Source: an uncultured Clostridia bacterium (GTDB lineage: Bacteria; Bacillota; Clostridia; Oscillospirales; Ruminococcaceae). From it: a stretch of DNA of 39,557 nucleotides. Location of the stretch: assembly GCA_947627205.1 (NCBI GenBank), contig CANQVE010000019.1:1-39557 (forward strand). Direction: 5' to 3'. Shown here in pieces: positions 14,642-23,398 of this stretch (position 1 is its first letter; the number at the start of each line of letters is the position of its first letter). The notes below the pieces were generated by a model. That model did not search any database and was not told where the DNA came from. It was given only the letters and a program-made list of their open reading frames with translations. The position numbers and the translations under genes are program-made.

Positions 14642-16491
14642 GCAGAAAACAGAAAAAACTGCTGACAAGGATAATCATTTCGGCAGTTTTATTCGCGGGC
14701 GGATTGTTATTGCCGCATGGCTGTGAAACATTCTCGGTGATATGGTTCATAAGGCTCGGAGTTTTCCTCGCGGCGTATTTCACTGCGGGCTGGGACGTTT
14801 TGTGGAAAGCAGTCAGAAACATAGCCCACGGACAGGTATTTGACGAAAACTTTCTTATGGCTATTGCTTCGATCGGCGCAATGATAATCGGAGAGTATTC
14901 CGAGGGTGCGGCGGTTATGATATTCTACCAGGTGGGAGAATTGTTCCAAGGGCTTGCCGTGGGTAAATCGCGAAAGTCTATCTCCGATATGATGGACATA
15001 AATCCCGAAAGCGCAAATGTTGAGCGAAACGGCGAAGTTATCGAAGTTGAGCCGGACGAAGTTGAAGTTGGAGAAACCATTGTCATAAAGCCCGGAGAGA
15101 AAGTGCCGCTGGACGGCGTTGTTATTTTCGGTTCAAGCGGGCTGAACACCGCCGCTCTGACGGGCGAGAGCGCTCTAAGAGATGTGACCGAGGGCGACGA
15201 GATCTTCAGCGGTTCGGTCAATACAAACGGACTTCTGAAAGTGAGAGTTACAAAGCCCTACAGCGATTCAACAGTGACGAAAATTCTCGAGCTTGTGGAA
15301 AATTCCTCGGAGAACAAAGCCAAGACCGAGAGCTTTATAACGCGCTTTGCGAGGGTGTATACGCCGATCGTGGTTATTTCGGCGGTATTGCTTGCGGTTA
15401 TTCCTCCGCTGTTTATGGGGAATTGGAGCGATTGGATATACAGGGCGCTTACGTTTTTGGTGGTGAGCTGTCCATGTGCGCTGGTAATTTCCGTTCCGCT
15501 GTCATATTTCGGCGGGATAGGCGCGGCGGCGAGACACGGCATAATGATAAAAGGCGCAAACTATCTCGAGGGACTTGCAAAAGCGAAGATATTTGTTTTT
15601 GACAAGACGGGCACTCTGACAAAAGGGAGCTTTTCGGTTTCGGAAATTAAGCCCGACAGGAGTTTGGGATTGTCGGAAAGTGAACTGCTGAACTTATGCG
15701 CGGCGGCTGAAAGGATATCCAACCACCCTATAGCGAAGTCAATTGTAAACGCCGCGGAAAGTGAAAATATACCGAAAGCCGAAAGCGCGGAAGAGATAGC
15801 AGGCTTCGGCGTAAGGGCTATTATAAACGGAAAAGAGATACTCGCGGGCAATGCGCGGTTTATGAAAAAAGAGGGTATCTTCAAAGAAGAACCCAGCTCT
15901 TCGGGTACGGTCGTTTTCTGCGCCTGCGGCGGGAAGTATGCGGGGAGCATAACAGTTTCTGATACGCCGAAAGATAACGCGAAAAAAGCGCTTTCGGAGC
16001 TTGACGCGAGAAAGATAATGCTTACGGGCGACAGAAAAGAAGCCGCCGAGGATATTGCGCGGAAGCTAGGGATAGATGAGGTGAGAGCGCAGCTTTTGCC
16101 CGACGGAAAAGTAAAGGCTGTAGAGGAGATATTTGCAGACAAGCCGAAAGACAGCGCGCTTGTTTTTGTGGGTGACGGAATGAACGACGCGCCGTCGCTT
16201 GCGAGAGCGGACATAGGGATAGCAATGGGTGCGCTCGGCTCTGACGCGGCGATCGAGGCGGCGGACGTTGTGCTTATGAACGATAATATGAACTGTATTC
16301 CGCTTTCGGTGAAGATAGCAACAAAGACGCGCAGGATAGTAACGGAGAACATTGTTTTCGCACTTGCGGTCAAGGTTGGAGTTCTGGTGCTGTCGGCGCT
16401 GGGATTTGCGAATATGTGGGCGGCAGTGTTCGCGGACGTGGGCGTTTCGGTCATTGCGATATTGAATGCCATGAGGATGATTAGGAGCTAG
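14638..16491 (+). CDS. cadA: P1B-type Zn/Cd/Pb-translocating ATPase, CadA/ZntA-like
   Basis: A 617-residue metal efflux ATPase of the membrane. Motifs are LTGESALRD (actuator), SCPCALVISVP (transmembrane metal site), DKTGTLTKG (phosphorylation Asp), NHPIAKS (P1B HP motif) and GDGMNDAPSLARAD. The Lys in ALAVKVGVL and the Asp in FADVGVSVIAILNAMR near the last helices mark the P1B-2 group, which moves Zn2+, Cd2+ and Pb2+. The N-terminal HMA domain is missing and encoded separately just upstream. The gene closes the operon. Its last codons (ATT AGG AGC TAG AGGTTAG) run into a heptad repeat that provides the stop. Confidence 0.94.
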   Translation: MSRKQKKLLTRIIISAVLFAGGLLLPHGCETFSVIWFIRLGVFLAAYFTAGWDVLWKAVRNIAHGQVFDENFLMAIASIGAMIIGEYSEGAAVMIFYQVGELFQGLAVGKSRKSISDMMDINPESANVERNGEVIEVEPDEVEVGETIVIKPGEKVPLDGVVIFGSSGLNTAALTGESALRDVTEGDEIFSGSVNTNGLLKVRVTKPYSDSTVTKILELVENSSENKAKTESFITRFARVYTPIVVISAVLLAVIPPLFMGNWSDWIYRALTFLVVSCPCALVISVPLSYFGGIGAAARHGIMIKGANYLEGLAKAKIFVFDKTGTLTKGSFSVSEIKPDRSLGLSESELLNLCAAAERISNHPIAKSIVNAAESENIPKAESAEEIAGFGVRAIINGKEILAGNARFMKKEGIFKEEPSSSGTVVFCACGGKYAGSITVSDTPKDNAKKALSELDARKIMLTGDRKEAAEDIARKLGIDEVRAQLLPDGKVKAVEEIFADKPKDSALVFVGDGMNDAPSLARADIGIAMGALGSDAAIEAADVVLMNDNMNCIPLSVKIATKTRRIVTENIVFALAVKVGVLVLSALGFANMWAAVFADVGVSVIAILNAMRMIRS

Positions 16492-16504
16492 AGGTTAGTA
16501 ACGC

Positions 16505-16538
16505 AAGGGGGAAACCTTTTGAAAAAGGTTTCCCCCTT
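16505..16538 (+). terminator. Terminator-like hairpin after cadA
   Basis: AAGGGGGAAACC, a short loop, GGTTTCCCCCTT. A very stable stem just past the cadA stop. It lacks a clean T-run, so it may act more as a 3'-end stabiliser. Confidence 0.6.
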
Positions 16539-16565
16539 GAACCCCTTTCCAAAACTTTTACTTGC

Positions 16566-17150
16566 CGCCGCTGACGCGGCGGACGATAACCAAACAGCGC
16601 TTACGTTTAGAAGTAAGTGGTAAGAAACTGTTTTGAGCGGGAAAGCACTTTAAATTTAAAACCACCTGACGAGCGGGCACACGAAAGTTTTTTTGAAAAG
16701 GGAGTTCTGCTAGAGGCAAGAAGCTAGAAGCAAGAGGGAAGAAGATGTTCCGAGCGGGGGAAGCACTTTTCCGTTCAAACCGCCTCACGAGCGGGCGCAC
16801 GAAAGTTTTTTGAAAGGGAGTTTGAGGGAAAACTTTTTTTCAAAAAAGTTTTCCCTCAATAACGCGTTAGCAAAAGCGCATCAGGTTAAATGCCTGCGGC
16901 ATTGAACCTGGGGTGTGGGGAAAACAAGAGTTTTCCCCACATTTTCAAATTTAAAACGTGAGTTTTAAATTTGAAAATCATGAAACAACATTTGAGCGTA
17001 AAACAACCTACAGTATGAAAAAACTTTTGAACGGGAAAGAAGTTCGCTAAGGTTATCAAAAGTGATAAACGAGCGAACTTTGTCGCGGATGCGCGCGTTT
17101 TTAGAAGTCGGGCAAAAGTTGAGGGGAAACTTTTTTAAAGGTTTCCCCTG
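16566..17150. repeat. Gene-free hairpin and repeat-dense extragenic region
   Basis: About 600 bases with no credible gene. It holds a CCGCCGC/GCGGCGG hairpin (about 16565-16582). An imperfect 85-base direct repeat (16622-16706 and 16738-16822) shares GAGCGGG, AAGCACTTT, ACGAGCGGGC, CACGAAAGTTTTTT and GGGAGTT, and a heptad array (16709-16744) lies between the two copies. Long hairpins follow: GAGGGAAAACTTTTTT and its complement (16824-16857), GTGGGGAAAAC/GTTTTCCCCAC (about 16916-16941), AAATTTAAAAC/GTTTTAAATTT (16947-16976), AAGTTCGCT/AGCGAACTT (about 17040-17080) and AGGGGAAAC/GTTTCCCCT (about 17122-17149). The last may terminate the minus-strand nucleotidase gene. Confidence 0.75.
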
Positions 17151-17176
17151 TTTTATGCTGTGATGTGTGTTTGAGC

Positions 17177-20100
17177 TTATCTGCTTCTTGCTTTCTTCTT
17201 TGCAAGAACTACCGTAAGGCAACCAGACAGCGCGATAAGTACAGCTATTGCCGACATATCAAAGCCTGTTTCGGGTGACTTTCCGGGATCTTGCTCGGGA
17301 TCTTTTTCAGGCTCTTGCTCGGGCAATACCGCGCGTATCTTCGTTTCGTAATCTGCGCCGATCTTTGCGATTTCGTCATAGAGCGCCGCTACAGCGTCCA
17401 TGTCGCTTATAAAGGCGAACTCGGTTTCTACGCCGAGCAGAGCGTTTTCAGCCTCTTCCTGTAGCTTTTCGATAGCCGCCGTAAGCTCGCTAAGATCTGT
17501 TCCGTCTTTCTCTTCAAGAGCCTTTATGGCTTCTGTAGTTTCGTCTGCCGCCGAATTTATGCCATACATTGCGTTTGACTGGAACAAAGCGAATATTGTT
17601 GAGTCATACATATCCTGGAGTTTTTCGCCGTAATAATTCATCTTTTCAACTTCGTCGTCTGTTCCGACCGCCAATTTCATTCCTACACTTGCTATCGCTG
17701 TTGCAAACTTGAGATAATTTCTTAATTCTTCGAACTGTTCCTGGTTTATATAAGTACACTTCGGGCCAAATTCTTTTATTGCCGCGTCATATTCTTCGAG
17801 CGCATACTTATCTACCCACAAGAACACGTCCTTGCGCCAGAGATCGTCTGATTTACCCTCGATCTCGCCCAAAAGCTCGTCTGTTTTCTCCCAATTTAAA
17901 ACGTCGTTTTCGGCTATTATCTTTTGAACAGCGGCGTAGTTATCCTCTATCAGCTTCAAAACTTCCGCTTTCTCTTCTTCCGTTACATAGTCGAGTTCTT
18001 CTACGGTTGCTTTTGCGTTTCTTACAATGCTGGTCGCAAGCGGCTTTGTATAAGCGAGATTTACAGTACCCTCGTACTTCTTGATGTTCTTTTTTATCTC
18101 GTCCTTTGTCTTTGTCGCAATTTCATCTCTTACAGACTTTATAGCTTCATCAAGATCTTTCTTATACTGAACTCTTTCTTCATCGGTGAGCATTGTAAAG
18201 TTCTCGATATCATCTGTATAGCTCTTTTCTACTCCAACAAGAAATGCTTCGAGGTATTCTGCGGAAACATCAGTTCTGAAATTATCCACTACTTCGATAT
18301 ACGCGTCCATGACCTCAACCGCAATATTGCCCTTTACTACCGTATCCTCATCATCAAGAGCGTCTACAGCCTTTTCCGCATCAGCCTTAAGAGCCTCTAC
18401 AGCCGTCTTCATGTCGCTGCGGTCCTTGCCGTCTATCTCTTCGGCTTCTTTAATTATGTCGGTTACATTCTGTGTGACCTCGGAGATTCTTGCTTTTGCA
18501 CAAAGCGTGTTGAGTTCTGCCCATTCGCTAAGTATACCGTTTATGGTATCGTCATACAGTTTTACCTGTTCATCAATATCCGTCAAAGTTTCATACTCTT
18601 TGAGCAAATCGTCGAGCTTTGTGATTATGTCATTCAGCACTTCTTCGGTCTTGCCCTCGGGCGCATACTCAAACCACTCGGGGTTGTCGTCTACGGCTTT
18701 TTGGAAATAGTCCTTATACTCCGTAACTTCGTCTTTAACCATGTCCTTGTTTGCATCAACAATGGTTTTGTCTATTTCATCAAACGCCGAGTCAAGTATT
18801 TCGAAAGATTTGTCAATGATTTCTTCCTCTTGTAAATTTTTGATATTTTCCAATGCATCGCGCTCGATATCCTTGAGCTTCTTTATCAATGCGTCCGCTT
18901 CTTCCCTTGTCATAGTGCCATCATTTACATTATCCTCGGTCTCGGCTTTGTAATATTCTACTACGTTATTCAAAGCCGCTACTTCGTACATTATTTCGGC
19001 GCCGTCTACAAACTCATCATAAAGCTCGCCTATTTCCTCATAAGTATCAAGACCGTCAAGAATTTTTATAGCGGCATCTCTGAGTTTCTCCGTACGGGTT
19101 ATTGCCAGCTCTTTTACATCTGCTTCGCAATAAGTGAGATATTTGTTTATATCGCTTATATTGCGCTCGGCATAATCCTCTATATGCTGAGCAACTTCCG
19201 CTTTGTAGTCGTCTAAGCCGAGAGCGGTAAAGCTGAACTCATAATAGCCCGCTTTGGTATAGGCTGTGCCTGTGCCCGAATAGTTGTTTACATAAACAGG
19301 ACTGTACTCGTCAGTCGTTTCTCTGAGCCAGATGACGTGCGCGCCTTTTTCAAGCTCAATTTCTATTTCGCCGTCTCCATTTGTCGTTACCGTAATGCCG
19401 TCCTCGCCGTCAATGCTTATCGTAACGTTGGTATCTGCAACAGCAGCTCCGTCCGCAAGCACGGGGATAGTAACCGTATAGGTTTCGGGAGACTTGTCGT
19501 TTGCAATGATTATGCGAGGCTCGGTAATCTCATAGGTGAGTCTGCCGCTTTTCAGGTTAGCCAGAATGTAGTCCATAACTATCTGGTCTTCGCCGCCAAG
19601 CTCGCCGACCTTTGTTCCGTCTTTAATGCCGTTAAATGTTCCGACATAGTTGTTTGTGGCAAGGAGGAGCTTTGTCTCGTTGTCATTGAGACCGAGATTC
19701 GTTCCGTCAGCAAGCGTTATGGCTGTGACCTTTTTGCCTGCCTCTCCTGCGGGATCATAAGAATAGCTAAAGCCGCCCGCCTGTAAAAAGCTGCCGCTTA
19801 CGCTTTCTCTTACGAGCATACCCGTTTCGTCCTGTCCTGTCATTGTAAGCCCTTTTTCAAGCGCCGTGCGGAGCATTTGGGGAGTAACTTCGTATACCTC
19901 TACCATATTTCCGTGGTTAAAGGCATTCAGAACATCGCCGCGCGTTACTGTTCCCGCGGGAAGCGTCTGACCTATGCCGCCGCCGTTTTCAACTGCAATA
20001 ACGGGAAGATCAATTCCGTTGTTCTCTGCAAATTCTCTTGCATATTCTGCAAAAGCGTCGGTAACGAAATCGCCGTAGGGAGTTTCAACTATACGCGACT

Positions 20101-21130
20101 CTACATAGTTCCAGCAGATATAACCGCCCCAGAGAGGAATGTCGTTTACACAGAGCTTTTCGCCGAGAATTTTATTCTGCTCGGACTGAATGTCGGAAAG
20201 CACCTTTTCTACTGCGGCTTTCTTTGCTGTGCCGTTTTCATTGAGGGGATATTTGTCTGTATCAGCCTGGTTGAGCACATCGCAAGTAGCGGAAGCGCCG
20301 TTTGCGCCAAAGGTAATTTCAACCATTCCGATGCTTGCAAACTGTGTTCCTGTCTGAACAACAGGGATAGAAACGCCGTTTTTTGTATATGTACTTTGTT
20401 CTACTGTGTGGCTGTGACCGTCGATCACTGCCGTTATTTCTTTAAGTTCATCTTCCGAAAGACCGTCGAGCAGATCTTTGCTCGTGCAGCTTACTGCAGC
20501 CTCGCTGTCGCCGAGGTGGGTGATAAGAACGATAGCGTCGGTCTTATCTTTCAGCTTCGCTATCTCGTCTTTCGCCGCTTGTATCTCGTCGCCGAAAGTA
20601 ACGCCGCTGAGTTTCGCGGGGTTTGTAGAAGTCGCGGTGTTCTTTGTGGTAATGCCGACAAAGCCTATCTTCTTGCCGCCCGCTTCTATAACAGCGCTGC
20701 TTTCAAGAAGCGTCTTCCCGTCTTTCATAACGTTTGCGCTGAGTATCGGGAACTCTGCCGCTTCTTCGAGCTTTTTGAGCTGATCCGTTCCGAAATCGAA
20801 CTCATGGTTTCCCGCCGCCATAACGTCATAGCCTGCGGCGTTCATCATTTCAATAACGTCCTCGCCCTGTGAAATTGTCGCAAAGGACGCTCCCTGTACT
20901 GCGTCGCCCGCGTCTACCAGAAGCGAGTTTGTTGTCGACGCTTTCATTGCGGCAGCCTGCGCCATACCTATGGTTTTTGTTTCGTCATTTTCGGCAACAA
21001 CGCCGTGAATGTCGTTTGTCGTAAAAATAGTGACCGTTTCGGCATCAGCCGCGAATGCCCCCGCAGGAAGCAGTGAAAATACCATTGCCACGGACACCAG
21101 TATCGACAATACTTTTTCTTTCAGTTTCAT
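17177..21130 (-). CDS. Cell-wall-anchored 5'-nucleotidase with long helical stalk
   Basis: A 1317-residue surface enzyme of the UshA/YfkN family that likely dephosphorylates extracellular nucleotides. The signal peptide ends near AGAFA-ADA. A metallophosphoesterase domain follows (TNDIHG, DAGDAVQG, GNHEFDFG, DGHSHT), then a 5_nucleotid_C domain (AVENGGGIGQTLPAGTV, NHGNMVEVYEVT) to about residue 510. A beta-rich segment around 540-640 precedes roughly 600 residues of acidic, Lys/Glu-rich alpha-helical repeats that look like a stalk or coiled-coil bundle. The C terminus has a Glu/Asp/Pro linker, SPETG, a membrane helix and KKKARSR, a sortase-type anchor. AGGAGAAAGT precedes the ATG. The anchor resembles that of the 3.3-5.3 kb protein. 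Confidence 0.92.
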   Translation of the reverse strand: MKLKEKVLSILVSVAMVFSLLPAGAFAADAETVTIFTTNDIHGVVAENDETKTIGMAQAAAMKASTTNSLLVDAGDAVQGASFATISQGEDVIEMMNAAGYDVMAAGNHEFDFGTDQLKKLEEAAEFPILSANVMKDGKTLLESSAVIEAGGKKIGFVGITTKNTATSTNPAKLSGVTFGDEIQAAKDEIAKLKDKTDAIVLITHLGDSEAAVSCTSKDLLDGLSEDELKEITAVIDGHSHTVEQSTYTKNGVSIPVVQTGTQFASIGMVEITFGANGASATCDVLNQADTDKYPLNENGTAKKAAVEKVLSDIQSEQNKILGEKLCVNDIPLWGGYICWNYVESRIVETPYGDFVTDAFAEYAREFAENNGIDLPVIAVENGGGIGQTLPAGTVTRGDVLNAFNHGNMVEVYEVTPQMLRTALEKGLTMTGQDETGMLVRESVSGSFLQAGGFSYSYDPAGEAGKKVTAITLADGTNLGLNDNETKLLLATNNYVGTFNGIKDGTKVGELGGEDQIVMDYILANLKSGRLTYEITEPRIIIANDKSPETYTVTIPVLADGAAVADTNVTISIDGEDGITVTTNGDGEIEIELEKGAHVIWLRETTDEYSPVYVNNYSGTGTAYTKAGYYEFSFTALGLDDYKAEVAQHIEDYAERNISDINKYLTYCEADVKELAITRTEKLRDAAIKILDGLDTYEEIGELYDEFVDGAEIMYEVAALNNVVEYYKAETEDNVNDGTMTREEADALIKKLKDIERDALENIKNLQEEEIIDKSFEILDSAFDEIDKTIVDANKDMVKDEVTEYKDYFQKAVDDNPEWFEYAPEGKTEEVLNDIITKLDDLLKEYETLTDIDEQVKLYDDTINGILSEWAELNTLCAKARISEVTQNVTDIIKEAEEIDGKDRSDMKTAVEALKADAEKAVDALDDEDTVVKGNIAVEVMDAYIEVVDNFRTDVSAEYLEAFLVGVEKSYTDDIENFTMLTDEERVQYKKDLDEAIKSVRDEIATKTKDEIKKNIKKYEGTVNLAYTKPLATSIVRNAKATVEELDYVTEEEKAEVLKLIEDNYAAVQKIIAENDVLNWEKTDELLGEIEGKSDDLWRKDVFLWVDKYALEEYDAAIKEFGPKCTYINQEQFEELRNYLKFATAIASVGMKLAVGTDDEVEKMNYYGEKLQDMYDSTIFALFQSNAMYGINSAADETTEAIKALEEKDGTDLSELTAAIEKLQEEAENALLGVETEFAFISDMDAVAALYDEIAKIGADYETKIRAVLPEQEPEKDPEQDPGKSPETGFDMSAIAVLIALSGCLTVVLAKKKARSR

Positions 21131-21242
21131 ACTTTCTCCTTTTTTTCATGATGAAATTCGCGCGTTGAAATTAAAAACGTGCATTTTCCCTGCAAAGGAA
21201 ACTACTGCCTGCCTCACCACCTTACATCGAATTTACAATTGC

Positions 21243-21271
21243 ATTATACCACAAACTGTTTAATTTTACAA
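21243..21271 (-). promoter_or_regulatory. Promoter of the 5'-nucleotidase gene
   Basis: Minus strand: -35 TTGTAA (21266-21271), 17-base spacer, -10 TATAAT (21243-21248). The leader is about 105 bases and holds a small TTTCC/GGGAAA hairpin; it does not resemble the leader RNAs at 5.4 and 37.3 kb. Confidence 0.75.
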
Positions 21272-21286
21272 TAAGCAATCATAAAA

Positions 21287-21517
21287 TTACATATTTTTCA
21301 TAATTTCGCTGAGAAGATCCTGTACTTTGTCGAAAATGTTCCCGCCCGCGACTTTGTCGAGGTCGTCGTCCGAAAGCTCGCCGCTTGCGTTTAGCTCGGC
21401 GAAAAGCTCCTTTGCCTTTTCCTCGTCAAGTTCAATTCCGCTTTCTTTTGCAAGAGCAAGGATTTCATCGGCGGACTTTGCTTCTTTGAGCTTGGAAATA
21501 AATTCTTCTTTGTTCAT
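21287..21517 (-). CDS. Nif11-class leader peptide precursor with Cys-free helical core
   Basis: A 76-residue precursor of the Nif11-like leader family (TIGR03798 type). Features are the N-terminal MNKEEFISKLKEAKSADEI, helical middle, and ELSDDDLDKVAGG, a double-glycine cleavage site expected to be cut by a C39 protease domain. The predicted core after GG is NIFDKVQDLLSEIMKNM: 17 residues, no Cys, Ser and Thr nearly absent, amphipathic in helical projection. The C39-containing exporter lies in the same locus (26.4-28.6 kb). AAGGAGC precedes the ATG. With no Cys, a thioether or disulfide product is ruled out for this core. Confidence 0.88.
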   Translation of the reverse strand: MNKEEFISKLKEAKSADEILALAKESGIELDEEKAKELFAELNASGELSDDDLDKVAGGNIFDKVQDLLSEIMKNM

Positions 21518-21539
21518 TTGTTTAAGCTCCTTTCAAGAG

Positions 21540-21702
21540 TTAATCCTTTGGGTGGTCTTTGCGATACTGCTCCATGGCTTTTAAAAAACTGCCCACGATC
21601 TCGTCACGGCTTATAACGACACCATACTCCTCGCCGCCCGCGACTTTATCAAGCTCTTCATCGGACAGCTTCGCCGTTTTTATTTAACTCTTCTTTGTCC
21701 AT
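21540..21702 (-). pseudogene. Frameshifted, internally deleted Nif11 precursor gene
   Basis: Between the two intact precursors, a good GGAGG site and ATG (21702) start MDKEELNKNGE, then the frame breaks. Reading in the next frame gives KLSDEELDKVAGG, the Nif11 cleavage motif, and a core beginning EEYGVVISRDEIVG that ends with RKDHPKD at a stop near 21540. Compared with the neighbours, about 30 residues of leader are missing and a single extra A (GGCGAAGCTG versus GGCGAGCTG) shifts the frame. The gene is broken unless recoding occurs. Confidence 0.8.
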
Positions 21703-21771
21703 AATACCTCCGTTTTTGGAGCCTGCTTCGGATATGTGCTATCCGAAGCAGACACCGAGAATGTGAGCCTA

Positions 21772-21996
21772 TTACCTGCCGAATAAGCTGCCTACCCAAT
21801 GCTTTATCGTGTCAACTATTCCGCCGCCCGCTACTGCTTCAAGCTCGTCGTCGGAAAGCTCGCCGGTCTGGTTGCTTATCATTTTAAACAACTCCTCAGC
21901 CTTGTCGTCAGCAAGCTCCAGCCCGCATTCTTTTGCGATAGCCTTTATTTCGTCCACCGACTTCGCGTCCTTGACCTTGTTTACAAATTCTTCCAT
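21772..21996 (-). CDS. Nif11-class leader peptide precursor with cationic helical core
   Basis: A 74-residue Nif11-type precursor (MEEFVNKVKDAKSVDEIKAI, then GELSDDELEAVAGG). Cleavage after the double glycine gives GIVDTIKHWVGSLFGR, a 16-residue Cys-free peptide with alternating hydrophobic and charged residues, Trp, and net positive charge. It resembles short amphipathic helical antimicrobial peptides in composition. AAGGAG precedes the ATG. It is the most upstream of the three precursor genes and the likely first gene of its transcript; the upstream 75 bases contain an inverted GTGAAAC...GTTTCA element. Confidence 0.88.
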   Translation of the reverse strand: MEEFVNKVKDAKSVDEIKAIAKECGLELADDKAEELFKMISNQTGELSDDELEAVAGGGIVDTIKHWVGSLFGR

Positions 21997-22095
21997 AGCA
22001 ACTTCTCCTTTTAAAATTTATTTGAAACGCACCTGCGTGGTTTCACCCATTTAAGTTATACAACCAAAAAACCTGTTTACCGATACACTTCGCTT

Positions 22096-23361
22096 TCATA
22101 TTCTCATTTTCGGACAGGAAAGCTCCTGCTCCGCGCCGCCCGAAACTTTTATCCCCGCAGATTTTAACTCGTTTATAAACGCCTCGGAGAGCGCGTTTCC
22201 CGCAAAATCCTGCATAATATTCATAAAGAACTTTCCGTTTAATGCATTAGCTTCTACAATTACATGACTTCCCGACGGATCAACGTATGTTCTCACAGAC
22301 TTTATATAAGGCTCAAGAGCACCAAGGGTATTCATTCTAACATAGCTTAAAGTAAGATTTACCAGCCTTAAATTCTCCTTAGAAGCCCCTCTGAAAGCCT
22401 CGCGTATCTTTTCGAGATCGCCCAGGGCAAGTATCTTCCTTTCGTTGTAAAGTTTCCTTTGCAATGCGCTTTGCATATATTCGTCTGTGGACTGATACGC
22501 CGCCATCTGACGGCATATACCGTTCAGCTTTTCGGAAGTCAGCCCTCGCATTTCGTCCGTATAGTTGAGGGCGATAACGCCTGTGATGTTGTTATGTGCA
22601 AGGGGCTTTTTCAAAAACGCGCGGTAGTTTTTCATAAGAACTATTCTGAACGGCGCGTCAAATTTTTCGCAAAGCCCGAATGTTGCTTTCGCGAACATAT
22701 TTGCGAGCATAATTGCGGGAGTAGAGCCGTTTTTCTTGCAATAGTCCACAAACTCGGCTTCCGAAAACTCTATTTCAAAAACGGTCTGACTGCCTGTGTC
22801 TATATCCATTATCTTGTCCCATGTTACCGCAGAGGGCATATCGGGCTTTTTCGCACTGTCCTGCTGTTCATCGGAAGTTTCAATATCAAGATAGGGATCT
22901 CTTCTCTCCTCGTCCGATACGGGCATTTCTGCCGTGCGGATATTGTCTGAGGGGAGAGAGGTCTTATATTCTTCGGTTATGTAATAATAGAGCGTTGTTT
23001 TTATAAACTCCATAATTCCCGTAGCGTCGGTTATGGAATGTATCATGTCGAAATAAACCGTATCTCCGAAATAGTTTACGGCGAGGGCATGAAAGTTTGA
23101 TTCTTCGGAAAGAAGCGTAACAGGCTCGGAGCTGTTTGTAATAACGATAGGCTCGTCATTCGGAACGACCGAATGTAAAACCTCGTCTTTTAAAACAAAT
23201 TTCACCGAAAAGTAATCATAACGTTTTACTGCAATATCCAAGGCTTTTCTCAAAGCCGTTTCATCTACCGCATCGATAAGTTTTACGGCTATTCTTACGG
23301 TGTGCCGGCAGTTGTTTGTTGAGCGATAAAAGCCCGATATTCCCGAGGGGTTGTTTTTCAT
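22096..23361 (-). CDS. HxxxD condensation/acyltransferase-like protein in the Nif11 locus
   Basis: A 421-residue protein resembling the condensation-domain / alcohol acetyltransferase / wax-ester synthase superfamily. The catalytic HxxxD motif appears as HSITD (His108, Asp112) in the context FDMIHSITDATG. The N-terminal half has the typical HTVRIAVKLIDAVDETALRKAL opening, and a C-terminal segment with LVNLTLSYVRMNTLG fits the channel-floor region of this fold. No signal peptide or carrier-protein domain is seen. By known family chemistry it could transfer an acyl group to an amine or alcohol. Its place between the sigma factor and the precursors suggests it acts on the peptides or makes a co-exported molecule; that is inference. 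AAAGGATAAAC precedes the ATG. Confidence 0.7.
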   Translation of the reverse strand: MKNNPSGISGFYRSTNNCRHTVRIAVKLIDAVDETALRKALDIAVKRYDYFSVKFVLKDEVLHSVVPNDEPIVITNSSEPVTLLSEESNFHALAVNYFGDTVYFDMIHSITDATGIMEFIKTTLYYYITEEYKTSLPSDNIRTAEMPVSDEERRDPYLDIETSDEQQDSAKKPDMPSAVTWDKIMDIDTGSQTVFEIEFSEAEFVDYCKKNGSTPAIMLANMFAKATFGLCEKFDAPFRIVLMKNYRAFLKKPLAHNNITGVIALNYTDEMRGLTSEKLNGICRQMAAYQSTDEYMQSALQRKLYNERKILALGDLEKIREAFRGASKENLRLVNLTLSYVRMNTLGALEPYIKSVRTYVDPSGSHVIVEANALNGKFFMNIMQDFAGNALSEAFINELKSAGIKVSGGAEQELSCPKMRI

Positions 23362-23398
23362 TTCAGTTTATCCTTTCTATTGTCTAATGTAATATTAT

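Noticed and set aside
15561-16472. 303-residue open frame antisense to cadA
   Set aside because: Ser/Ala-rich mirror of the ATPase coding strand; all P-type motifs are on the + strand.
16558-17222. Small minus-strand open frames in the extragenic region
   Set aside because: They cover hairpins and repeats, lack ribosome binding sites and resemble no protein.
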